Part shown: positions 8,681 to 17,954 of the stretch, piece by piece
Position numbering within the stretch: position 1 is the stretch's first letter
Layout: every line of letters begins with the position of its first letter
From: Streptococcaceae bacterium
GTDB taxonomy: Bacteria; Bacillota; Bacilli; Lactobacillales; Streptococcaceae
Reading direction: 5' to 3'
Assembly (NCBI GenBank): GCA_022484805.1
Contig: JAKVKP010000026.1
Location: forward strand, 1 to 36,529
Length of the DNA: 36,529 nucleotides
Made by a program: the position numbers and the translations under genes
Notes under the pieces: generated by a model
Seen by the model: only the letters and a program-made list of their open reading frames with translations
The model's database searches: none
Told to the model about the DNA's origin: nothing

Positions 8681-8721
8681 AAAACACTTTAAATTGGCTT
8701 ATCGCTAATTCAAAGTGTTTT
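8681..8721 (-). terminator. Terminator after aspA
   Basis: AAAACACTTT and AAAGTGTTTT form the base of a longer imperfect stem with a T-rich tail on the minus strand, immediately after the aspartase stop codon. Confidence 0.75.
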
Positions 8722-8734
8722 AAATATAAGAAAT

Positions 8735-10156
8735 TTAAACGTAAACTAAATTTTCAACTAACTCAAGCTCCTCTTGATGATTAATAAAGTATTCAGGATT
8801 CAATAGTTGATTAAGCTGTTTCACAGGTAAAACCTTACTTTCAAAAGCAACCTCTCTTACAGAAACTTGACGTAACCGTGCCTCCTTTAATAGGCTAGCT
8901 GATTTTTCATAGCCAATAAAGGGTGCTAAAGCAGTTATCATAATATCACTAGACATCACTGATTCATGACAAAAATCTTCATTGGCCTTTAATTCTAAAA
9001 TTGCGTTATCCGTTAAGGTCTTAACACCATTTGTCAATAAATTGACTGAAGATAACAAATTTTGGAACAAAACAGGCTCAAAAGCGTTTAATTCCAACTG
9101 CCCATTCTCCGCAGCCAAGGTAATACTTAAGTCATTCCCAATAACCTGAAAAGCAATTTGAGAAACAACCTCTGGAATGACCGGATTGACCTTACCTGGC
9201 ATAATTGATGAGCCAACTTGTTTTTGCGGCAAACGAATTTCGCCAATTCCAGCTTGTGGACCGCTGGACATCAAACGCAAATCATTCGAAATTTTAGTCA
9301 ACGTAACGGCTAAACTCTTTAAACGAGCCGAAACTTGAACTAAACCATCTAAATTTTGAGTAGCATCAATTAAATCCTTAGACTGTGTCAAAGGCACTGG
9401 AAATTCTTGATTAATCGCTGGAATAATTTGTTTAAGATAACTCTTTGAAGCATTAACCGCCGTACCAATCGCTGTTCCGCCCAAGTTAACAACTTGAATT
9501 TCTTTTTTTACTGCTTCAATTCGTTTTAACTCACGCTTAATCACAGCCTGATAGGCTTTAAAACTATCACCTAAATTAGTCGGTAACGCATCCTGTAATT
9601 GCGTCCGACCAATTTTAATCACATTTCGAAACTCTTTTGCTTTAATTCCTAACGCATTTTCCAGTTCAATCAAAGCTTGTTCTAAAGGTAACAATTCTTC
9701 TAAAACAGCCATTTTACCTGCTGTCGGATAAACATCATTAGTAGATTGCGACTTATTAATGTGGTCATTCGGATGAATGATTTTATAGTTACCACGCAAC
9801 TCTCCAATAATTTCTAAAGCACGATTCGCAATGACTTCATTAACATTCATATTTGCTGAAGTACCCGCACCACCTTGAAAGGCATCTAAGATAAATTGAT
9901 CTTCCAGCTTACCTTCAATAATTTCATCACATGCTTGTATAATTGCCTCAGCACGTATTTCAGATAATTCATTATGATTAAGATGAACAATTGCTGCTGC
10001 TTTTTTAATTCGAGCCATATTTTTAATCAAAAGTGGATTCATTCTTTGACCGCTAATTTGAAAATTTTCAAATGCTCGTTTGGTATGAATACCATAATAA
10101 GCTGCTTCAGGAATCGCCTTACTACCTAGGCTGTCCGTTTCAATTCTTGTTATCAT
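8735..10156 (-). CDS. aspA: Aspartate ammonia-lyase
   Basis: A 473-aa member of the aspartase/fumarase superfamily. The signature GSSIMPGKVNP is at about residues 315-325 and carries the catalytic serine; TSANMNVNE and HPNDHINKSQSTND are substrate-binding regions. These favour aspartase (reversible deamination of L-aspartate to fumarate and ammonia) over class II fumarase, though separation by eye is not absolute. The gene is monocistronic and divergent from an Lrp-family regulator that may control it. A cre-like box in the intergenic region suggests catabolite control. Confidence 0.9.
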   Translation of the reverse strand: MITRIETDSLGSKAIPEAAYYGIHTKRAFENFQISGQRMNPLLIKNMARIKKAAAIVHLNHNELSEIRAEAIIQACDEIIEGKLEDQFILDAFQGGAGTSANMNVNEVIANRALEIIGELRGNYKIIHPNDHINKSQSTNDVYPTAGKMAVLEELLPLEQALIELENALGIKAKEFRNVIKIGRTQLQDALPTNLGDSFKAYQAVIKRELKRIEAVKKEIQVVNLGGTAIGTAVNASKSYLKQIIPAINQEFPVPLTQSKDLIDATQNLDGLVQVSARLKSLAVTLTKISNDLRLMSSGPQAGIGEIRLPQKQVGSSIMPGKVNPVIPEVVSQIAFQVIGNDLSITLAAENGQLELNAFEPVLFQNLLSSVNLLTNGVKTLTDNAILELKANEDFCHESVMSSDIMITALAPFIGYEKSASLLKEARLRQVSVREVAFESKVLPVKQLNQLLNPEYFINHQEELELVENLVYV

Positions 10157-10285
10157 TTAATAAATTCTCCTTTTATTTGTTTTTGATATGTCAAAAAATA
10201 TCACATAATCCCAAAGCCTACAACAGCAAATGAGTAAGAAAAAATCTAATGTTATTATTCACTTGTTTTCCTTATTAATTTAAAG

Positions 10286-10300
10286 TTGAAAACGTTTTTT
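10286..10300 (+). promoter_or_regulatory. cre-like site between aspA and the Lrp gene
   Basis: TTGAAAACGTTTTTT matches the CcpA consensus WTGNAANCGNWNNCW except for the C near the end. It lies between divergent genes, about 130 bp upstream of aspA, so either could be the target. Confidence 0.45.
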
Positions 10301-10404
10301 CAGCACTTTAATTAGGCACTATTTAAAACCAATAGATTTTTTTGGGATTTTACATTAGACTATAGATGAACATGTCAGAAAAAATAACAAGAAAAGGATG
10401 TAAA

Positions 10405-10854
10405 ATGGACGATATTGATTTAAAGCTACTCAATTCATTACAATTAGACGGTCGCAGCTCAATCAAAAAATTAGCAGAGCAATGTTTTGTATCCTCACCA
10501 GCGGCATCAGCACGTATACAAAATTTGGAAAAAGAAAACTATATAAAAGAATACCAAGCAATACTTAACTATAAAAAATTAGGGTTTCACATTAAAGCCT
10601 ATGTTAGTCTAGAAGTTTCTCCTAAAGATAAGCCCGAATTCTATCCATTCATCGAATCAATTCCAAATGTTTTAGAATGTGACTGTGTTACCGGACCTTT
10701 TTCAATGCTTTTGAAGGTTGTTTTTCCCGGAACCGACGAACTCGATCAGTTCATTGGTCTATTGCAACGCTTTGGCAATACTAATACCCAAATCGTTTTC
10801 TCAACACCTGTTGGACCTAGAGGGTTAATTCAAAAAGAATTCAAATCGAAATAA
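10405..10854 (+). CDS. Lrp/AsnC-family transcriptional regulator
   Basis: A 149-aa Lrp-type protein. The N-terminal HTH (MDDIDLKLLNSLQLDGR through SSPAASARIQNLEKE, residues 1-50) is followed by an RAM ligand-binding domain (about residues 60-140) with VLECDCVTGPF. Such proteins form octamers and respond to amino acids. The start at 10405 has AAAGGATG just upstream; an ATG 13 codons earlier does not. Its divergent position next to aspA suggests control of aspartate metabolism, by context only. Confidence 0.9.
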   Translation: MDDIDLKLLNSLQLDGRSSIKKLAEQCFVSSPAASARIQNLEKENYIKEYQAILNYKKLGFHIKAYVSLEVSPKDKPEFYPFIESIPNVLECDCVTGPFSMLLKVVFPGTDELDQFIGLLQRFGNTNTQIVFSTPVGPRGLIQKEFKSK

Positions 10855-10880
10855 AATAAAGTTAAACATATAAATAGAAT

Positions 10881-10904
10881 AGACCTTCAGATAACTGAAG
10901 GTCT
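10881..10904. repeat. Perfect 10-bp hairpin after the Lrp gene
   Basis: AGACCTTCAG (10881-10890) and CTGAAGGTCT (10895-10904) form a perfect stem with an ATAA loop, 26 bp after the Lrp stop codon. No T run follows, so it may stabilise the mRNA end or be a weak terminator. Confidence 0.5.
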
Positions 10905-11006
10905 AGGAGTTTATGAAAAAGATTAATTATTTGGGATGAGTTAATCATATAGCTAGATACTTAAATGAGACTTAAAATAAATCAATTAAGTCATTAAAAA
11001 TCTTAA

Positions 11007-11372
11007 TTAAATCCAAACATCATTTTCTGCAGTCATATCACCGCTTGTATTGCCCGTATTTAACACACCTTCAGGCTCAACTAACAAAATATGCGCTTCT
11101 TGTTTCGAATACGGCTTATGCTCGATACCTTTAGGAATTACGAACATCTCTCCACTATTCAATGTTACATCACCATCACGAAAATCAATACGAATTTGTC
11201 CATCTAAGACAATAAATACTTCGTCTGTATCCTCATGCTTATGCCAAACAAAATCATTTTGAATTTTTACAACTTTAAACTGATAATTATTCATTTGAGC
11301 GATTACCTTAGGCTGCCACTGCTCAGTAAATTTCGATAATTTCTCTTGAAAGTTAATTGCTTTCTTATCCAT
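11007..11372 (-). CDS. Small cupin-domain protein
   Basis: A 121-aa single-cupin protein. Cupin motif 1 is WHKHEDTDEVFIVLDG (His, His, Glu metal ligands) and motif 2 is around FVIPKGIEHKPY. These residues usually bind a divalent metal in a small beta barrel. The substrate cannot be deduced; related proteins include sugar-phosphate isomerase-like and sensor-like cupins. It stands alone, downstream of the tRNA on the same strand and convergent with the Lrp gene. Confidence 0.85.
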   Translation of the reverse strand: MDKKAINFQEKLSKFTEQWQPKVIAQMNNYQFKVVKIQNDFVWHKHEDTDEVFIVLDGQIRIDFRDGDVTLNSGEMFVIPKGIEHKPYSKQEAHILLVEPEGVLNTGNTSGDMTAENDVWI

Positions 11373-11465
11373 ATTTATAACCTCAATTCGTTTTTAATTT
11401 AAAAATACTAACCTAAAGATACTATAAATCAACTTAAAATAAATCAATTAAGCTTTAAAAGAAAT

Positions 11466-11493
11466 AAAAAAAGCGTTGACGACTCAACACTTT
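11466..11493 (-). terminator. Terminator after tRNA-Thr
   Basis: GCGTTGA and TCAACAC form a short stem with loop CGAC, followed on the minus strand by a run of T. It lies 15 bp past the tRNA 3' end. Confidence 0.65.
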
Positions 11494-11507
11494 GAAATAA
11501 ATATAAA

Positions 11508-11580
11508 TGCCGGGTGCAGGAATTGAACCTACGACCTACGCGTTACGAGTGCGTTGCTCTACCGACTGAGCTAACCCGGC
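11508..11580 (-). tRNA. tRNA-Thr (anticodon CGU)
   Basis: A 73-nt cloverleaf on the minus strand: acceptor GCCGGGT paired with ACCCGGC, D arm GCTC/GAGC, anticodon loop CTCGTAA (anticodon CGT in DNA, reading ACG), T arm GTAGG-TTCAATT-CCTGC, discriminator A. CCA is not encoded. One mismatch is seen at the bottom of the anticodon stem. Confidence 0.95.
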
Positions 11581-11641
11581 TTGATTACCTAATACATTCT
11601 ACCGAACTTTTGTTCTGTCGTAAAGTAAATTAGGTAAATTT

Positions 11642-12715
11642 CTAAGTTTTTTTATTTTTTTCCAATAATTCAATAGCAGCCGCTTCAGAATTTAAAATCA
11701 AACTTAATGACCATCTACACGCTTCTTTAAAATCCTCACGTGGTGTTGTATGGTAAAGCTCAACTAAAAAATCAACTGCTGTCCGATCCCTAGCGTTACC
11801 TAACGCATAAATTGCATTGCGCTGTAAGACATTTTTACCACGCCAGCTGCCTGAAACATGACCAAATTTTACCTTAAATTCTCGATTAGTCAGCTTAATC
11901 AATGGAATTAATTCTGGGTACGCCAGCTCCAAGTCAATCTCTAATTCATCTTGATGATGAATCGAATTAATTCCCTTATTGTAAGGACAAACTTGTTGAC
12001 AAATATCACAGCCATAAATCGTTGTTCTAATTTTAGAGCGAAATTCTACAGGCATTTTACCTTTATTTTGCGTTTGAAATGATAGACAGCGTTTAGCAAT
12101 CATTTTACCATTGCCAATTAAAGCATCAGTAGGGCAAAGATTAACACAGCGTACACATTCTCCACAATTTAAGGAAATTGGCTGATCAGGTTCAATTTCA
12201 ATATTGGTAATAATTTCCCCTAGGTAAACATAGCTACCGAATTCTGGTGTAATTAGTAGGCCATTTTTACCAATAAAGCCAAGCCCTGCTCTTTCAGCAA
12301 CCGCGACATCAATTAATTCACCAGTATCAACCATTGCTTTGTAGTCAAAGTCATTGGTTAATGCTTTTATTCCTTCGATTAACTGATCAATCTTGGTTTG
12401 TAAAATATCATGATAATCGATACCCCAGCTAACCGATGCAAATTGTCCTCTCCGATAATTCGTTCTCTTAGGACGACTTGTTAATTTAGACGGATAAGCT
12501 AAGGCAACCGCAATAATTGTCTTAGGCGCTTTAAAAATCAATTCTGGATTTAAGCGCTCATCTAAATTCTTATGCTCAAATCCTGCTTGATTATCTGCTG
12601 CTATCTGTGCCTCAATGCCATCCCGTAAATGTTCAAAATCATTAGCCGCTGCAAAACCAATTTTATCAATGCCTATTTCCTGACTGAGCTTAATAATTGC
12701 TGATTTTAAATCCAT
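11642..12715 (-). CDS. queG: Epoxyqueuosine reductase
   Basis: A 357-aa cobalamin-dependent iron-sulfur enzyme that reduces epoxyqueuosine to queuosine in tRNA, the last step of Q34 synthesis. Two ferredoxin-like Cys clusters are visible, CGECVRCVNLCP and CDICQQVCP, together with the family stretch around RAGLGFIGKNGLLI. A C-terminal HEAT-like repeat region (about residues 290-357) follows. The start at 12715 uses GGAG inside the end of tsaD; an earlier in-frame start at 12742 would overlap tsaD more. Coupling to tsaD puts two tRNA-modification functions in one operon. Confidence 0.94.
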   Translation of the reverse strand: MDLKSAIIKLSQEIGIDKIGFAAANDFEHLRDGIEAQIAADNQAGFEHKNLDERLNPELIFKAPKTIIAVALAYPSKLTSRPKRTNYRRGQFASVSWGIDYHDILQTKIDQLIEGIKALTNDFDYKAMVDTGELIDVAVAERAGLGFIGKNGLLITPEFGSYVYLGEIITNIEIEPDQPISLNCGECVRCVNLCPTDALIGNGKMIAKRCLSFQTQNKGKMPVEFRSKIRTTIYGCDICQQVCPYNKGINSIHHQDELEIDLELAYPELIPLIKLTNREFKVKFGHVSGSWRGKNVLQRNAIYALGNARDRTAVDFLVELYHTTPREDFKEACRWSLSLILNSEAAAIELLEKNKKT

Positions 12716-12716
12716 A

Positions 12717-13712
12717 TCACAGCTCCAAGCTTGGTATAGCATTTAAAGATAAGTCTGCTAGATTCCCTTTTTGATAATCAATAAACGAAGCCGCTGCAAT
12801 CATGCCCGCATTATCACCACATAAACGAATTGGTGGAAAAATAACATGAATATCCGTTTTTGCTAACTCAGCAATCAGACGATTACGTAACCCCTGATTG
12901 GCTGCAACACCACCTGCTACAACTAGCGTATTAACAGGATATTCCTCAATCGCTCGTAAGGTTTTTGCAACCAATACATCCACAACAGCAGCCTGAAAAC
13001 TAGCAGCTAAATCCGCTTTACTTAAGCTCTCATCTCTTTGCTCTGCATTATGAACAGTATTAATAAAAGCACTTTTTAAACCACTAAAACTAAAATCAAG
13101 ATTTGACTCCTTAAGCATCGCTCGAGGAAAATCAAAAATATCCTGACCAATTTTACTTAAATCATCAATCGCTTTTCCAGAAGGATATGGCAGCCCCATA
13201 ACACGACCAACCTTGTCATAGGCCTCACCGGCAGCGTCATCACGTGTTTCACCAATCAACTGATAATCACCGTCACTTGCCATATAAACAAGCTCTGTAT
13301 GTCCACCGCTAACCAATAAAGCGATTAAAGGGAAGGACAGGGGTTCAACCAAGCGCGCTGCATAAATATGACCTGCCATGTGATTAACGGGAATTAACGG
13401 TAGTTGATTTGCCCATGCAAATGCCTTTGCGGCTGCAACACCAACTAATAATGCCCCGACCAACCCAGGTCCATAGGTAACGGCAACTGCTGAAAGATCA
13501 TCAGTTTGAATACCAGCTTCATTTAATGCTTCATCAATGCAGATTGTAATCTGCTCTACATGATGACGACTGGCCACTTCGGGTACAATTCCACCAAATC
13601 TCTGATGACTCTTAATTTGTGAAGCTATAACATTACTTTTTAAATTTGCTTCATTCTCTAAAACTGCAACACTTGTCTCATCGCAGCTTGTTTCAATCGC
13701 TAGGATATACAT
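12717..13712 (-). CDS. tsaD: tRNA t6A37 threonylcarbamoyltransferase TsaD
   Basis: A 331-aa ASKHA-fold protein. Metal-binding H111 and H115 are in [10 protein letters not shown], with the N-terminal ETSCDETS motif and VSGGHTEL. With TsaB and TsaE it transfers the threonylcarbamoyl group to A37 of tRNAs that read ANN codons. It overlaps the upstream acetyltransferase gene by 20 bp and lies 1 bp from queG, so expression is probably coupled. The tsaB-rimI-rimI-tsaD order is typical of Lactobacillales. Confidence 0.96.
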   Translation of the reverse strand: MYILAIETSCDETSVAVLENEANLKSNVIASQIKSHQRFGGIVPEVASRHHVEQITICIDEALNEAGIQTDDLSAVAVTYGPGLVGALLVGVAAAKAFAWANQLPLIPVNHMAGHIYAARLVEPLSFPLIALLVSGGHTELVYMASDGDYQLIGETRDDAAGEAYDKVGRVMGLPYPSGKAIDDLSKIGQDIFDFPRAMLKESNLDFSFSGLKSAFINTVHNAEQRDESLSKADLAASFQAAVVDVLVAKTLRAIEEYPVNTLVVAGGVAANQGLRNRLIAELAKTDIHVIFPPIRLCGDNAGMIAAASFIDYQKGNLADLSLNAIPSLEL

Positions 13713-14151
13713 TTTTTCTCCATTCCATTAAAATTGCATTTTCCTCTGGCTCTTGATAATATTTTTTTCGCAATCCAGTTTGATAAAATCCCGCTTTAAG
13801 ATATAATTGCTTCGCCCTTTGATTAGTTTCCCTAACCTCCAAAAAAATGACTGTGCCATAATCTTTTAAATGTTCAAGTAAGTGACCTGCAATGCCTTGA
13901 TTTTGGCAACTAGGCATAACAGCTAGATTGGTAATTTCTAACTCAGGTGGAACCTTAATTGCGCTCAAAAAACCCACTAACCTGTCTTCATCAAATGCCG
14001 AAATAAATAAACGATTTTCCTGTGTTAAATCTAAGATAATTGTATTAATTGTCCAAGGACTTTCACCATAGCTTGCTTCAAACAATTCAAATACTTGCGT
14101 TGCAAAAATTTTGGGTGATTCATAGCAATTTTTTATCTGATAATTAATCAA
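13693..14151 (-). CDS. rimI: GNAT N-acetyltransferase, RimI-like
   Basis: A 152-aa GNAT protein. The acetyl-CoA-binding motif A is around [20 protein letters not shown] (Q/R-x-x-G-x-G/A), followed by [19 protein letters not shown], the RimI signature. RimI acetylates the N-terminal alanine of ribosomal protein S18. The gene overlaps both neighbours (8 bp upstream, 20 bp downstream) in the tsa cluster. Another RimI-like gene precedes it, so which one performs S18 acetylation is open. Confidence 0.85.
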   Translation of the reverse strand: MINYQIKNCYESPKIFATQVFELFEASYGESPWTINTIILDLTQENRLFISAFDEDRLVGFLSAIKVPPELEITNLAVMPSCQNQGIAGHLLEHLKDYGTVIFLEVRETNQRAKQLYLKAGFYQTGLRKKYYQEPEENAILMEWRKNVYPSD

Positions 14152-14686
14152 TTTGGTAAATCATCTCAATTCCATCTTCTTTCAGCTCAGTATAATAGCC
14201 CTTTAATATCTTGTCTGAGTGAAAACCTAATTTTCGGTAAAATGCTTGTGCATCTTTGTTTGAAAATCTGACCTCTAAACTGAGTTGACTAATCTCTAAT
14301 TGCTTACCGATAGCCTTGCCCATCTCAATTAAAGCCTGACCAATTCCCATTCGTTGATGCTGTCGTTTAACCGCTAAATTGGAAATGTGCAATGTATTTT
14401 TTTGCGCTCGCAAGCCAATAAAAGCCACAACTTCTTCTTCGATAGTGGCTACAAAAAAACCAGCCTGTCTATTAATAGATATCTCCGTAAAAAAATCCGT
14501 ATAGGTCCATGGCAGTTCACCTAGATAGACATCTCTTTCCACCATTAAAATACTTCTAATATCTTGAGCATTTGCCTTACGAATCATACAATTAAGCTCA
14601 TTATTAAAATAATCATTGCCATCCTTAATGACATCATCTAACTGAAAATCAATTAAATTTCTCCACCAGGTTATCAATTTCTTCAT
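14144..14686 (-). CDS. GNAT N-acetyltransferase, second RimI-like protein
   Basis: A 180-aa protein with a GNAT domain from about residue 34. HISNLAVKRQHQRMGIGQAL binds acetyl-CoA and LSLEVRFSNKDAQAFYRKLG is RimI-like. The first 33 residues (WW-rich and acidic) precede the GNAT core; an internal start at M34 (14587) would remove them, but the long form fits the gene overlap with tsaB (38 bp). The ribosome-binding site is weak, suggesting translational coupling to tsaB. It may be a paralogue with another substrate, or the true RimI. Confidence 0.8.
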   Translation of the reverse strand: MKKLITWWRNLIDFQLDDVIKDGNDYFNNELNCMIRKANAQDIRSILMVERDVYLGELPWTYTDFFTEISINRQAGFFVATIEEEVVAFIGLRAQKNTLHISNLAVKRQHQRMGIGQALIEMGKAIGKQLEISQLSLEVRFSNKDAQAFYRKLGFHSDKILKGYYTELKEDGIEMIYQID

Positions 14687-15356
14687 GTGTCTTCAACCAA
14701 TTTTCTTCAGCTTCTACTTTCTTTAAATATTCAGGTACAAATGAAAAAACATCTTGTGGTCGACTCTCCATTCCTAAAATAGCAATTTGATATGCACTAG
14801 GCAAACGATCCTTCAAATTGCCTTCCAAAATAACATTGGATAATCGTTCAAGCTCCGGTATAAACGCTTCAATTTCACCTGTAAAATAGACAGGTTCATT
14901 ACCAACCTTAGCCAATAAATCCGAAAAGCTCATATGTGCTTCCTTAAATACTAAGTTTAATGACTTAGATTGCCATTGATAACCACCAGCATATACATTT
15001 TTTCTTCGTGCATCCATAATTGGTACAATCAAGCCATCATAATTTTTAACATTACTCGCAATAGCAGCTAGGCTAGAGATGCCCACTAAATCAATCCCTA
15101 AAGTATAAGCTAAGGTTTTAGCTGTCGTTACTGCAATCCTTAATCCTGTATATGACCCTGGACCGCTAGCAACCACGATCCGCTGCAAATCAGCTGGTTT
15201 AAGTGATACTTGATTCATTAAACGACTAATCGTCGGCATTAGCTCAATACTATGATTTTTTTTGATATTTAATGTTTCTTCTGCAAGCAACGTTTCATCC
15301 TCAGTAATTGCTACACTCAAAGCCTTAGAAGAAGTATCCATTGCTAATATTTTCAT
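14649..15356 (-). CDS. tsaB: tRNA t6A37 synthesis protein TsaB
   Basis: A 235-aa TsaD paralogue lacking the metal-binding His pair. The N terminus reads KILAMDTSSKALSVA and a GPGSYTGLRIAVTTAKTLA motif is present near residues 65-85, both diagnostic. TsaB dimerises with TsaD and is needed for t6A formation. It is the first gene of the minus-strand cluster and divergent from rpoY. Confidence 0.95.
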   Translation of the reverse strand: MKILAMDTSSKALSVAITEDETLLAEETLNIKKNHSIELMPTISRLMNQVSLKPADLQRIVVASGPGSYTGLRIAVTTAKTLAYTLGIDLVGISSLAAIASNVKNYDGLIVPIMDARRKNVYAGGYQWQSKSLNLVFKEAHMSFSDLLAKVGNEPVYFTGEIEAFIPELERLSNVILEGNLKDRLPSAYQIAILGMESRPQDVFSFVPEYLKKVEAEENWLKTHEEIDNLVEKFN

Positions 15357-15481
15357 TTCTTACTCCTTAGTGTTTTAAGACGATAACTGTCCATTTCAGT
15401 TTATTTTCTTTTTACCTATCTTATGATAAAATAGGATTAATTGCAAAAAACGAACGTTGAATATTTAAAGGAGAATACAAA

Positions 15482-15694
15482 ATGATTTACAAAGCTTATT
15501 ATCAAGAAATAAAAGGGCGAAACCCTAAACGTGAGCAAACACAATCGCTCTACATTGAAGCCGACAATGAAATTTTGGCAAGAGCACGAATTGAGGCAAA
15601 TACCGCATTTAATATTGAATATTTACAAGAATTAACCGGCAACCATCTTGAATACGAAAAGGAAAACTCAGAATTTAGTTTGGTGACTTACTAA
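15482..15694 (+). CDS. rpoY: RNA polymerase epsilon subunit
   Basis: A 70-aa protein matching the RpoY (former DUF1447) family: [20 protein letters not shown] at the start and an acidic C terminus. RpoY is a small accessory subunit of Firmicutes RNA polymerase. Its TAA stop overlaps the ATG of rnjA by one base, so translation is coupled; the rpoY-rnjA pair is widely conserved in the group. An AAGGAG site precedes the start. Confidence 0.94.
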   Translation: MIYKAYYQEIKGRNPKREQTQSLYIEADNEILARARIEANTAFNIEYLQELTGNHLEYEKENSEFSLVTY

Positions 15695-17370
15695 TGGCAG
15701 TAAAATTACAAAATAATGAAGTTGGTGTATTTGCAGTCGGTGGACTTGGTGAAATTGGTAAAAATACCTATGGAATTCAATTTCAAGACGAAATTATTTT
15801 AGTCGATGCCGGCATTAAATTCCCTGAAGATGAACTATTAGGAATTGACTATGTCATACCAGACTATTCTTACATCGTACAAAACATCCAAAAAGTTAAA
15901 GCATTAGTCATCACGCATGGTCACGAGGATCATATTGGTGGCATTCCATTCTTATTACAAGTTGCTAATATTCCAGTTTATGCAGGCCCATTAGCACTCG
16001 CATTAATTAAAAACAAACTCGATGAACGAGGATTACTCCGCGACGCCGAATTACATGAAATTAATGAAGACAGCGTCCTTAAGTTCAGAAAAACTTCTGT
16101 TTCATTTTTCAGAACGACACACAGTATTCCTGAACCTTTAGGTATTGTGATTCAAACACCACAAGGTAAAATTGTCTGTACTGGTGATTTCAAATTTGAC
16201 TTTACCCCTGTTGGTGAGCCAGCAGATTTACATAGAATGGCACAATTAGGTGATGAAGGTGTCCTTTGTCTACTTTCAGATTCAACAAATGCAGAAATAC
16301 CAACTTTTACAAAATCTGAAAAAATTATTGGAACGTCAATTATGCGAATTTTTGAAAAAATCGAGGGTCGAATCATTTTCGCCTCCTTTGCCTCAAATAT
16401 CTTCCGTTTACAGCAAGCCTGTGATGCGGCTGTAAAAACTGGACGTAAAATTATCGTATTTGGACGTTCAATGGAAAACGCAATCGTAAACGGTCGTGAA
16501 TTAGGATATATTAACGTTCCTGATGGTACAATTATTGATCCAAGTGAACTCAATAAGTACCCTGCAGACGAAATCATGATTATGTGTACTGGATCCCAAG
16601 GTGAACCAATGGCGGCACTCTCAAGAATTGCAAATGGCACACACCGTCACGTTACAATTCATCCTGGTGATACGGTCGTCTTCTCAAGTTCGCCAATTCC
16701 AGGTAATACAATGAGTGTCAATCAATTAATCAATTTGCTATCTGAAGCTGGTGCTGATGTAGTTCATGGTAAAATCAACAATATCCATACCTCTGGCCAT
16801 GGCGGTCAGGAAGAACAAAAATTAATGCTTCGCCTAATCAAACCAAAATATTTTATGCCTGTACACGGTGAATATAGAATGCAAAAAATACATGCTGGAC
16901 TCGCCGTAGACACTGGTGTGAAAAAAGAAAACTGTTTCATCCTTGGAAATGGTGACGTATTAGCCTTAACCAAGGATACCGCCAGATTGGCGGGTCACTT
17001 TAATGCTCAAGATGTTTATGTCGACGGATCAGGTATTGGTGATATCGGTACAGCAGTATTACGCGATCGACATTTATTATCTGAGGAAGGCCTAGTATTA
17101 GCAGTAGCAACAATTGACCCTGAATCCAAAATGATTCTAGCTGGACCAGATATTCTAAGCCGTGGCTTTGTCTATATGCGTGAATCAGCTGAGCTAATTC
17201 AAGAAGGTCAACGCATCCTCTTCCATACATTACGTGAAGCAATGCGTTCAAAAAACTTTAGCGAACAAAAGCTCAAAGATGCGATGATTAACGCGCTAAC
17301 GCCATTTTTATATGAGCAAACCGAAAGAGAACCTATTATTATTCCAATGATTCTCTTTCCCGAAAAATAA
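15694..17370 (+). CDS. rnjA: Ribonuclease J1
   Basis: A 558-aa metallo-beta-lactamase/beta-CASP RNase. The zinc motif [10 protein letters not shown] is at residues 74-83. The beta-CASP domain follows, with VFGRSMENA and [16 protein letters not shown], then [11 protein letters not shown] and PVHGEYRM, and a C-terminal dimerisation domain. RNase J1 combines 5'-3' exonuclease and endonuclease activity in mRNA decay and rRNA maturation. It starts inside the rpoY stop codon and ends at a strong terminator. Confidence 0.97.
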   Translation: MAVKLQNNEVGVFAVGGLGEIGKNTYGIQFQDEIILVDAGIKFPEDELLGIDYVIPDYSYIVQNIQKVKALVITHGHEDHIGGIPFLLQVANIPVYAGPLALALIKNKLDERGLLRDAELHEINEDSVLKFRKTSVSFFRTTHSIPEPLGIVIQTPQGKIVCTGDFKFDFTPVGEPADLHRMAQLGDEGVLCLLSDSTNAEIPTFTKSEKIIGTSIMRIFEKIEGRIIFASFASNIFRLQQACDAAVKTGRKIIVFGRSMENAIVNGRELGYINVPDGTIIDPSELNKYPADEIMIMCTGSQGEPMAALSRIANGTHRHVTIHPGDTVVFSSSPIPGNTMSVNQLINLLSEAGADVVHGKINNIHTSGHGGQEEQKLMLRLIKPKYFMPVHGEYRMQKIHAGLAVDTGVKKENCFILGNGDVLALTKDTARLAGHFNAQDVYVDGSGIGDIGTAVLRDRHLLSEEGLVLAVATIDPESKMILAGPDILSRGFVYMRESAELIQEGQRILFHTLREAMRSKNFSEQKLKDAMINALTPFLYEQTEREPIIIPMILFPEK

Positions 17371-17381
17371 AGTAATTCACT

Positions 17382-17413
17382 AAAAAAGGAGTCCAATATT
17401 GGACTCCTTTTTT
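17382..17413. terminator. Strong terminator after rnjA
   Basis: AAAAGGAGTCCAA and TTGGACTCCTTTT form a perfect palindromic stem with a T6 tail on the plus strand; the minus strand has a T tail as well. It can also stop minus-strand transcription from the small gene at 17492. Confidence 0.9.
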
Positions 17414-17438
17414 AATAGTGATTGATTGTAAAATAATC

Positions 17439-17487
17439 GTCAATTTGTTGTCAAAACTATTTGACAACAAATTGACATTAAATTGAC
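17439..17487. repeat. 16-bp palindrome within an array of five TTGAC half-sites
   Basis: GTCAATTTGTTGTCAA (17439-17454) and TTGACAACAAATTGAC (17461-17476) are perfect inverted copies with a 6-bp spacer. TTGAC occurs at 17461, 17472 and 17483 on the plus strand, and as GTCAA at 17439 and 17450, always 11 bp apart. One turn of the helix per half-site suggests a multimeric DNA-binding protein such as an OmpR/PhoP-type regulator. It lies between convergent genes and has no T tail, so it is not an obvious terminator. Confidence 0.6.
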
Positions 17488-17491
17488 GGTT

Positions 17492-17734
17492 TTACAGATT
17501 TGCTTTGTCTTTACGTGCAGCCCTTTTTTGTTCACGTTTTATTTTTTCACGCTTTCGGCTGTTATTAAATGAAACAAAACCCAAGATTGTCAACACAACT
17601 AAAATATTAGCAATTGTTGACATAATAATTACCAACAAGTTTCCCGAACTATAAAAAAGAACATTTATAATTAAAACATACAAAACCATAACTAACTTAT
17701 ATAAATTCATACGCTGCTTACTTAAAAAATCCAA
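17492..17734 (-). CDS. Small membrane protein, two TM segments, Fur-box promoter
   Basis: An 80-aa protein of unknown function. Two hydrophobic segments (about residues 12-29 and 33-54) are followed by a strongly basic C-terminal tail (RKREKIKREQKRAARKDK), which would stay in the cytoplasm. The start is a TTG at 17734, with GGGGGG seven bases upstream; an ATG at 17710 would shorten it by eight residues. The promoter region has a near-perfect Fur-type box, so it may be iron- or metal-responsive. No family was recognised. Confidence 0.6.
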   Translation of the reverse strand: MDFLSKQRMNLYKLVMVLYVLIINVLFYSSGNLLVIIMSTIANILVVLTILGFVSFNNSRKREKIKREQKRAARKDKANL

Positions 17735-17764
17735 TTCAATTCCCCCCAGATTCCAATAATTGAT

Positions 17765-17779
17765 TGAGAATGATTATCA
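17765..17779. promoter_or_regulatory. Fur-family operator
   Basis: TGAGAATGATTATCA matches the 7-1-7 Fur box TGATAATNATTATCA at all but one base. It sits just downstream of a -10-like TATACT (17790-17795, minus strand) and 31 bp upstream of the small membrane-protein start. Confidence 0.7.
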
Positions 17780-17857
17780 ATCAATTATTAGTATAACGAA
17801 TCTTTACAAAAAAACCAATATTAAATATTCAAGCACTAACTATTTAATTAAACTCAA

Positions 17858-17885
17858 TTAAAGTTTAAAATAAAGTAAACTTTAA
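17858..17885. promoter_or_regulatory. 10-bp inverted repeat, probable operator
   Basis: TTAAAGTTTA (17858-17867) and TAAACTTTAA (17876-17885) are perfect inverted copies separated by 8 bp, about 70 bp upstream of the DUF998-like gene. The cognate regulator is not identified. Confidence 0.5.
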
Positions 17886-17954
17886 CGATTTGAATTACTC
17901 AATACTAATAAATTTGGTATGTTAAAGATAATATTAATATCAGAAGGTGTAAAA

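Noticed and set aside
10909..10940. Eight-codon mini-ORF with AGGAG upstream, after the Lrp hairpin
   Set aside because: Could be a leader peptide, but nothing is encoded downstream on that strand; likely chance.
16152..16640. 162-codon minus-strand ORF inside rnjA
   Set aside because: Lies opposite the clear RNase J1 coding sequence and has no support of its own.
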